DNA from: Sipunculus nudus
Lineage: Eukaryota > Annelida > Sipuncula > Golfingiida > Sipunculidae
Length of the DNA stretch: 64,000 bases
Direction: 5' to 3'
Assembly (NCBI GenBank): GCA_026874595.1
Contig: CM049307.1
Span: 18,081,079 to 18,145,078, forward strand
Part shown: in pieces, positions 59,150 through 64,000 of the stretch
Layout of the letters: every line of letters starts with the position of its first letter
Numbering within the stretch: position 1 is the stretch's first letter
Made by a program: the position numbers and the translations under genes
The notes under the pieces: generated by a model
Seen by the model: the letters and a program-made list of their open reading frames with translations, nothing else
The model's database searches: none
What the model was told of the DNA's origin: nothing

Positions 59150-60880
59150 CAAAATACTTATACATTTAATACATTTTATGGCCAATTACATGAATATAGT
59201 TGGTTTTGTTATAAGGAATTCACGGTATAACTATACTCTTTCGTAAGTATGCGCATTAGCAATGTTAACAGGTGTTCCTTTGAACTGTAATTTTGATTTT
59301 GAAGTCTGACATTTGTCCCGGCTATTCCCATAATTCCTGACTGGAAGAGATTTGTTTAAACGGAAAGACCTCTGGTGGAAATGTGTCTACTTCCTACCCA
59401 TGCCCCGTTACCTTGGTAACTGTTGGTCTGTTTTACGTTCCGTAAATGAGGCGATCAGGCGATGCTTCTTGCCTCGTTAATATGGTAGCATGACTAATGT
59501 GGCCAGGTGCACTACTAACTATGTCAGTATTGGCCTAGACGATAGCGCCATCTGAGGGTAGTGTACCGTACTATATCTATGGAAGTTGGGGAGTTTCCGT
59601 AAGCGTTCGGTAAAAACGAAGTCAGAACATAAAACATGGCGGAACGCTAGCAGGGTTAGTAAGATTTGTTAGGGAAATCCCTTCCTAGAGCCGATAATGG
59701 TGGTGACAGCTGCTAGTTTCCCTGCCGATTGACGGTAAATGTTATTCAGATTATTTGGAACGTCACCTTAAGTGTAGTCCATCTGTTAATAGTCAGTTAG
59801 AACTTGGAACCAATCTTCTTGATTGGGATTAACTGCATTTAATGCGGCGATACCCACGATCGCACAGCGTAGCATAGTAAGAGAGCACGGGAGCTAGGGT
59901 TAGATTGGGATTAGCCCCACGTGGTCCGTAAGACCGATGGCATCAGTATTCGTTTTTTATTTTTTTTTTTGTGACGAGTTAGATCGCAATGCCACTTTTC
60001 AAAGAGTTTAATGCAAATTTAAGAGAGTCCATTGTTATTATATTGCCATAGTTGCTGTTGTAAAGGTTGATTTGAGCTGAGAATTGTTCAGTCAATTCGG
60101 ATAACACTTAGGCTTGGTATATTAATTGTACACCACGCTGCTTGTAATGAGTTTGATGTTAATAGCTACAGCTGGCAATTTTCATCAACATGGCGTACGA
60201 AACTGTGTTGTAGGCTGTGATGCGTGACTGACAGCTCAGGCCGTATTGTCAAGACCGACAAGAGTTTTAACACCCACGGATTACTAGTGGTTAGTATACT
60301 TGTAGTGTTTGGTTAGATACTGTAGCCACCTCTATAGGACTTATCATATCTTGATACACTGATACAACTGTAACATTAATTTATTAGTTGGCAACTTCTT
60401 TATGACTTTAACCTGGGTTATAATAGTAACTTGCTGGTGATTTAACCTGAGGTGATGAAGGTTATATGAAACCGAACATGTATTCACTGATGATAGGAAA
60501 ATTGATGTGATGGAGATTCTAGAGCGTCTGTTATGTTAATATTTACTATATATGTCATTTATGTGTTATGTAACAGCTAAGAGTAAGGGAATAACCAGTA
60601 AACTGAGCATGGTTTGATGCAACCTTTTTTTTATATGTTTCATCAGGTTGTATTGTCTCATACTTAAAGTAATCATTTTGTTTCATCAAGCTGTATTGTC
60701 ACATACTTAATGTAATCATTTAATTTTGCAGGGTGTGTTTTTTGGTTATAGCGGTTGCAACGTGATTTGCATGCCTGGTGCTACAACAGTAATTGAGATC
60801 ATCTAAGGACAGATTATTAGTAAAGATATTCCAATCAAGTGAACTTGTTGTGAGCTCTTTGTCAGACATCTGACCCATAA
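59150..60880. other. Stretch upstream of the retroelement, possible 5' LTR
   Basis: No coding region. It may contain the 5' LTR of the retrotransposon whose gag starts at 62427, but only one LTR could be in the window, so its borders cannot be defined by comparison. Confidence 0.35.
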
Positions 60881-60915
60881 ACCCCTACCTGTACAGCCCC
60901 AACTGTCAGAAGTGG

Positions 60916-61275
60916 GATGATGCCTGGAATCTGTGGTGATGCCTTCCACGTGTGATGATGCCTGGAATCTGTGGTGATGCCTTTCACCTGTGATGATGTC
61001 TTTAATCCGTGATGATGCCTGGACCCTGTGGTAATGCCTTTCACCTGTGATGATGTCTTTAATCCGTGATGATGCCTGGAATCTGTGGTGATGCCTTTCA
61101 CCTGTGATGATGTCTTTAATTCGTGATGATGTCTGGACTCTGCGGTGATGCCTTTCACCTGTTATGATGTCTTTAATCTGTGATGATGCCTGGAATCTGT
61201 GCTGATGCCTTTCACCTGTGATGATGTCTTTAATCCGTGATGATGCCTGGAATCTGTGGTGATGCCTGATGCTAT
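60916..61275. repeat. 57-bp tandem repeat, about six copies
   Basis: Units read GATGATGCCTGGAATCTGTG, then GTGATGCCTTTCACCTGTGA, then TGATGTCTTTAATCCGT. They lie in the leader between the putative primer-binding-like sequence and gag. A minus-strand 98-residue frame here is a repeat artefact. Confidence 0.92.
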
Positions 61276-62426
61276 CTGCCCTGAAGGTGTTAACATTTAG
61301 AAGTCTGTGAGACTTGTTCTACATTATAGAGACTTGGTTAATATATTAACATGACTATTGTTTACCATGGAAGTGCATCGTAAGTTACAACGTTAAGCTG
61401 TTTGTATAGGCATACTGTAGCTGTGAGACTGACTGGGGATAACCAGCACCGGACAGGACATTTGATTTCGAGGCTGTGACAGACAAAACTAGAGTGTAAG
61501 AGGCACCCATGCTGTGTCTGTGAGTTTGTGGTTTATCTGTTGAGTATATTGGCTTGCAATTAATGATTAATTCTTTAATGTCTAAATGGCTTACAATGCA
61601 TGCTTATATACGACCATTGTGTTTGATGAAACTGCTGTGGTGCAGATTCAATGCAAACTACCTGGTAATTTGTTGGCACAGTGCTCTGATTGGTGCACTA
61701 AGATATGTGTTCACCCGGACAGATTGAATTTTCATTCATTTAATATTACATTGGTGTATTGTGGTTCCGCTGGTATATTGTGTATACTCATTATTGATAT
61801 CAGAGGTGTGGTAATTTATATGAGGCGACAAGTGCGTCTTGTCAACTCACTGTTTGGTGGTACGGAACCATATGCTGTATTATGGGTAGATACAAGGGGA
61901 CCTGAATGATTGATATATATGTGTCGTTATATGTAATACACTGACTTGCTTTTATGTTCTGCTACAGTTAGGTGGTAAGACAGGTCTTCATTTTTGTATT
62001 TGCAATTCAACAGAGGCCTTTAATTGGCCAGGGCAATTGAAGGTTCATTCTTCAAAGTAACATTTGGTGTTGAACTATTTAAGGTGGAGAAGAGGTGTGT
62101 ATTATTTTTTTTCTGTAAGAGTCCGGACAGGTATAATTCATCGCATAATGTGTACTCCCTGTAGGAGCCAACACTATTTTGTGAATCATTGGTTTAACTT
62201 TGCTGAGGCTACCGAACATATGATGTGTAGAGAGTTAGGCGTCCAGTTAGTTTATGAAACATTACTAGGGGCTAGAGTTTGTAGCCCAGAAACTGTACAA
62301 CAGGAGACATTTGGTAGCTGAGCACCTTATTACCTGGTTAATGTATTGGTTTATGTAGAGAACTTCTGCATAATTGGGGCTTTTGTATGAACTAAACACT
62401 AGTGTGACAATTTATCACAAATCATT
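61276..62426. other. Leader region before gag, no recognised gene
   Basis: Two open frames of 107 and 85 codons (61586-61909, 62064-62321) have no recognisable domain. They could be part of the retroelement leader or chance. Confidence 0.4.
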
Positions 62427-63227
62427 ATGGCTGATTTAGAAAACTTGAAAAAGCAGGTTGAAGACCTGCAGCGTATTGTGCAAGAACAAGGGGAGAGTCC
62501 TGTCACCAGAGTTGTACAAACCTATCAGAGGCTGAGGCACTTTGACTGCACTACACCGGACTTTGATGATTGGCTTTCAGAGGTCGAGAGGGCGCTGCGT
62601 GGTCAAGGCTTGACTGGTCGGATGGTGGTAGATTTCATCAAATCCCATCTCGAAGGGGCTGCGAGGGAGGAAGTGAGGTATGCCAGTGATGACAAGAAAA
62701 AGGAACTAGAAGCAATATTCTCCATACTCCGTGAGGCTATCGGTGAGAAACGGTCAACTACGCCGCTTATGGATGCCTTTTTTTGTGCATAGACAGCGAG
62801 AGAAGGAAAAGCTAAGAGAGTTCAATCATGGACTTCTGGGATTACCGGTTCGAGTGAGACGTAAAGACCCGGATATATTCCCGATGAAGACCAGGTGGTG
62901 GGTGACCGGTTTCCGGAAAAGGTTAGAGATGGGCATTTGAGGAGAGAGTTAAAGAGATATAACAGGGAGCATCCAGATACCACCTTTCTTGACATAAGAG
63001 AGGAAGCAATTGGTTGGGCAGAGGAAGGCGAAATACATGCAAACACGACTCGCAGGGGGACTACAGCACAAGAGGTCAATGTCTGTAGTGACTGGACCAG
63101 TATTGGTGCTGACACCAAGGGACTTGCGGGGAAGAGCAGGGAAGTAGAGTCACTGCAGGAGCAGCTGAAGATCCTCCTGAAGGTGCAAGAACAGCAGCAG
63201 CAACAGATCAAGAAACGGGGGAAATAA
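62427..63227 (+). pseudogene. Ty3-like retrotransposon gag (capsid), frameshifted
   Basis: Begins MADLENLKKQVEDLQ, a predicted coiled coil, then HFDCTTPDFDDWLSEVERAL and FIKSHLEGAAREEV, matching the capsid region of invertebrate LTR-retrotransposon Gag. A frame change at the T tract near 62780 leads to REKEKLREFNHGLL, and a second near 62880 restores the original frame (VGDRFPEKVRDGHLRRELKR, then TFLDIREEAIGWAEEGEI, the conserved 'tF.e.r.eAi.Wa' end). It ends in a Gln-rich coiled coil. The two shifts compensate but the product is broken. Confidence 0.83.
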
Positions 63228-63309
63228 TAAACACCCTCCTAAGATGTTTTTTTAACCAGCAGGCAACAGGGGTCAAGGAAGCCTATCACCTCAAGCCACT
63301 GGAGAGACA

Positions 63310-64000
63310 GGTCGGTGTTTTGGATGCAACCAGGTAAGACACTTGAGACGAAACTGCCCAAACCGCAAACATAAAGGGAACATTGAAAAGAGGTTGTTGC
63401 GTACCCCGTAGAACAGTACAAGACAGTTGGCAAGAGACCAGTCACCAAGGCGAAGTTCGCTGGGGTCGAGGTGGATAGCCTTGTGGATACCGGCTCCATG
63501 GTGATCACAATTAGCGAGACTTTCTTCTCAGACTGGATCCGAACCGAGGGTCGCTACATCGTGGACTCAGTAGATTGGCTCACTTAGGGCCGCCAATGGT
63601 ATAGAGGTCCCATATGTAGGACTTGCCATTCTCGATTTGGAGGTGCATGGGACATTGATATGTGATGTAGGAGTACTGGTTGTTAAGCACACTCCAATGA
63701 CTATAGAAGCACGGAAGAGGTTACCGGGTATGTTGGGATCCAGTGTGCTGATGCACATCCAAGACTTGGCTTGGCTCATAAAAATGGAAGACACCGAGGG
63801 AGATGGGTTTTCGGTAGTCAGAGTAGCTGAAACACAAGGGGTGTACATTCCATCCCTTAGTTTTAGCCCAGTTAAGGTTAGCGGACCGGTGGGTGGCTCT
63901 GTTTCCGTATTAGAGCCCTTGAAGGACATGACTCAACTGCCAAAGAATCTGCGAGTGGTGCCCACATCAAATGGGAGAAACCAACCGTTCCCCACCTATA
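63310..64000 (+). pseudogene. Ty3-like zinc knuckle and aspartic protease region, broken, runs off window
   Basis: A CCHC knuckle lies at 63316-63356 (CFGCNQVRHLRRNC: C-x2-C-x4-H-x4-C). After a frame change, KFAGVEVDSLVDTGSMV carries the protease catalytic DTG at 63486-63494. A stop near 63584 is followed in another frame by ANGIEVPYVGLAILDLEVHG and LPGMLGSSVL, the second half of the retropepsin fold ('lPGmLG.nvl'), then an open frame to the window end. Reverse transcriptase, RNase H and integrase would lie beyond 64000. Confidence 0.82.

Noticed and set aside
61586..61909. 107-codon open frame with hydrophobic segments
   Set aside because: No domain, no splice context and no repeat across copies visible; it could be retroelement leader or chance.

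Overview
This is a eukaryotic, AT-rich, very repeat-dense window from an invertebrate animal, most likely a bivalve or other mollusc. The reasons are: short phase-1 exons with GT..AG borders separated by kilobase introns; a multi-EGF receptor and a peptide-receptor-like GPCR of animal type; DIRS, L1/Tx1-like LINE, Ty3-like, hAT-like and Harbinger-like elements side by side; many (AT)n and long poly-G tracts; and paired hammerhead ribozyme motifs of the kind found in animal Penelope-like elements and retrozymes. The species call is inference. There is no bacterial-style operon, tRNA, rRNA or CRISPR array.

Three cellular loci are visible. (1) A minus-strand receptor gene spans at least 3.7-14.7 kb. 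In transcript order it has a hydrophobic leader exon (14602-14672), an EGF-like exon (13115-13243), a kringle exon (10560-10796), a second EGF-like exon (9073-9207), a 1260-bp exon with about 13 draper/MEGF10-like EGF units (7506-8765) and a transmembrane exon (3677-3779). Every junction is phase 1 up to the membrane exon, which leaves in phase 2; the cytoplasmic tail is not in the window. (2) An intronless class-A GPCR of 648 residues (42508-44454, minus) carries a 60-bp coding minisatellite in its N-terminal ectodomain. (3) A broken, intron-containing carboxylesterase type-B copy lies at 50383-51383 (plus).

The rest is mostly mobile DNA and its debris. 0-3.6 kb: an old LINE split by a hAT-like element with an 8-bp target duplication. 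4.6-6.9 kb: a decayed DIRS-like element (RNase H plus tyrosine recombinase) in the receptor's intron. 14.9-17.3 kb: a small hAT-like element and a 1.5-kb element with perfect 44-bp inverted ends and a TTA duplication. 18.7-22.6 kb and 32.9-33.9 kb: two members of one unnamed family with 6-bp duplications, the first with a second element nested inside. 24.0, 25.0, 48.5 and 52.0 kb: short inverted-repeat elements. 26.3-29.3 kb: a 3-kb foldback built of ~170-bp subrepeats. 35.9-41 kb: several satellite-like arrays and an inverted repeat with one hammerhead motif per arm. 46.4-47.3 kb: a 44-bp array. 52.9-58.8 kb: two 5'-truncated LINEs, each with target duplication and poly(A) end. 59-64 kb: a tandem array followed by the gag-protease part of a frameshifted Ty3-like retrotransposon running off the window.

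All calls come from reading the sequence; no search or alignment was run. Element superfamily names rest on duplication length, end sequence and conserved motifs.
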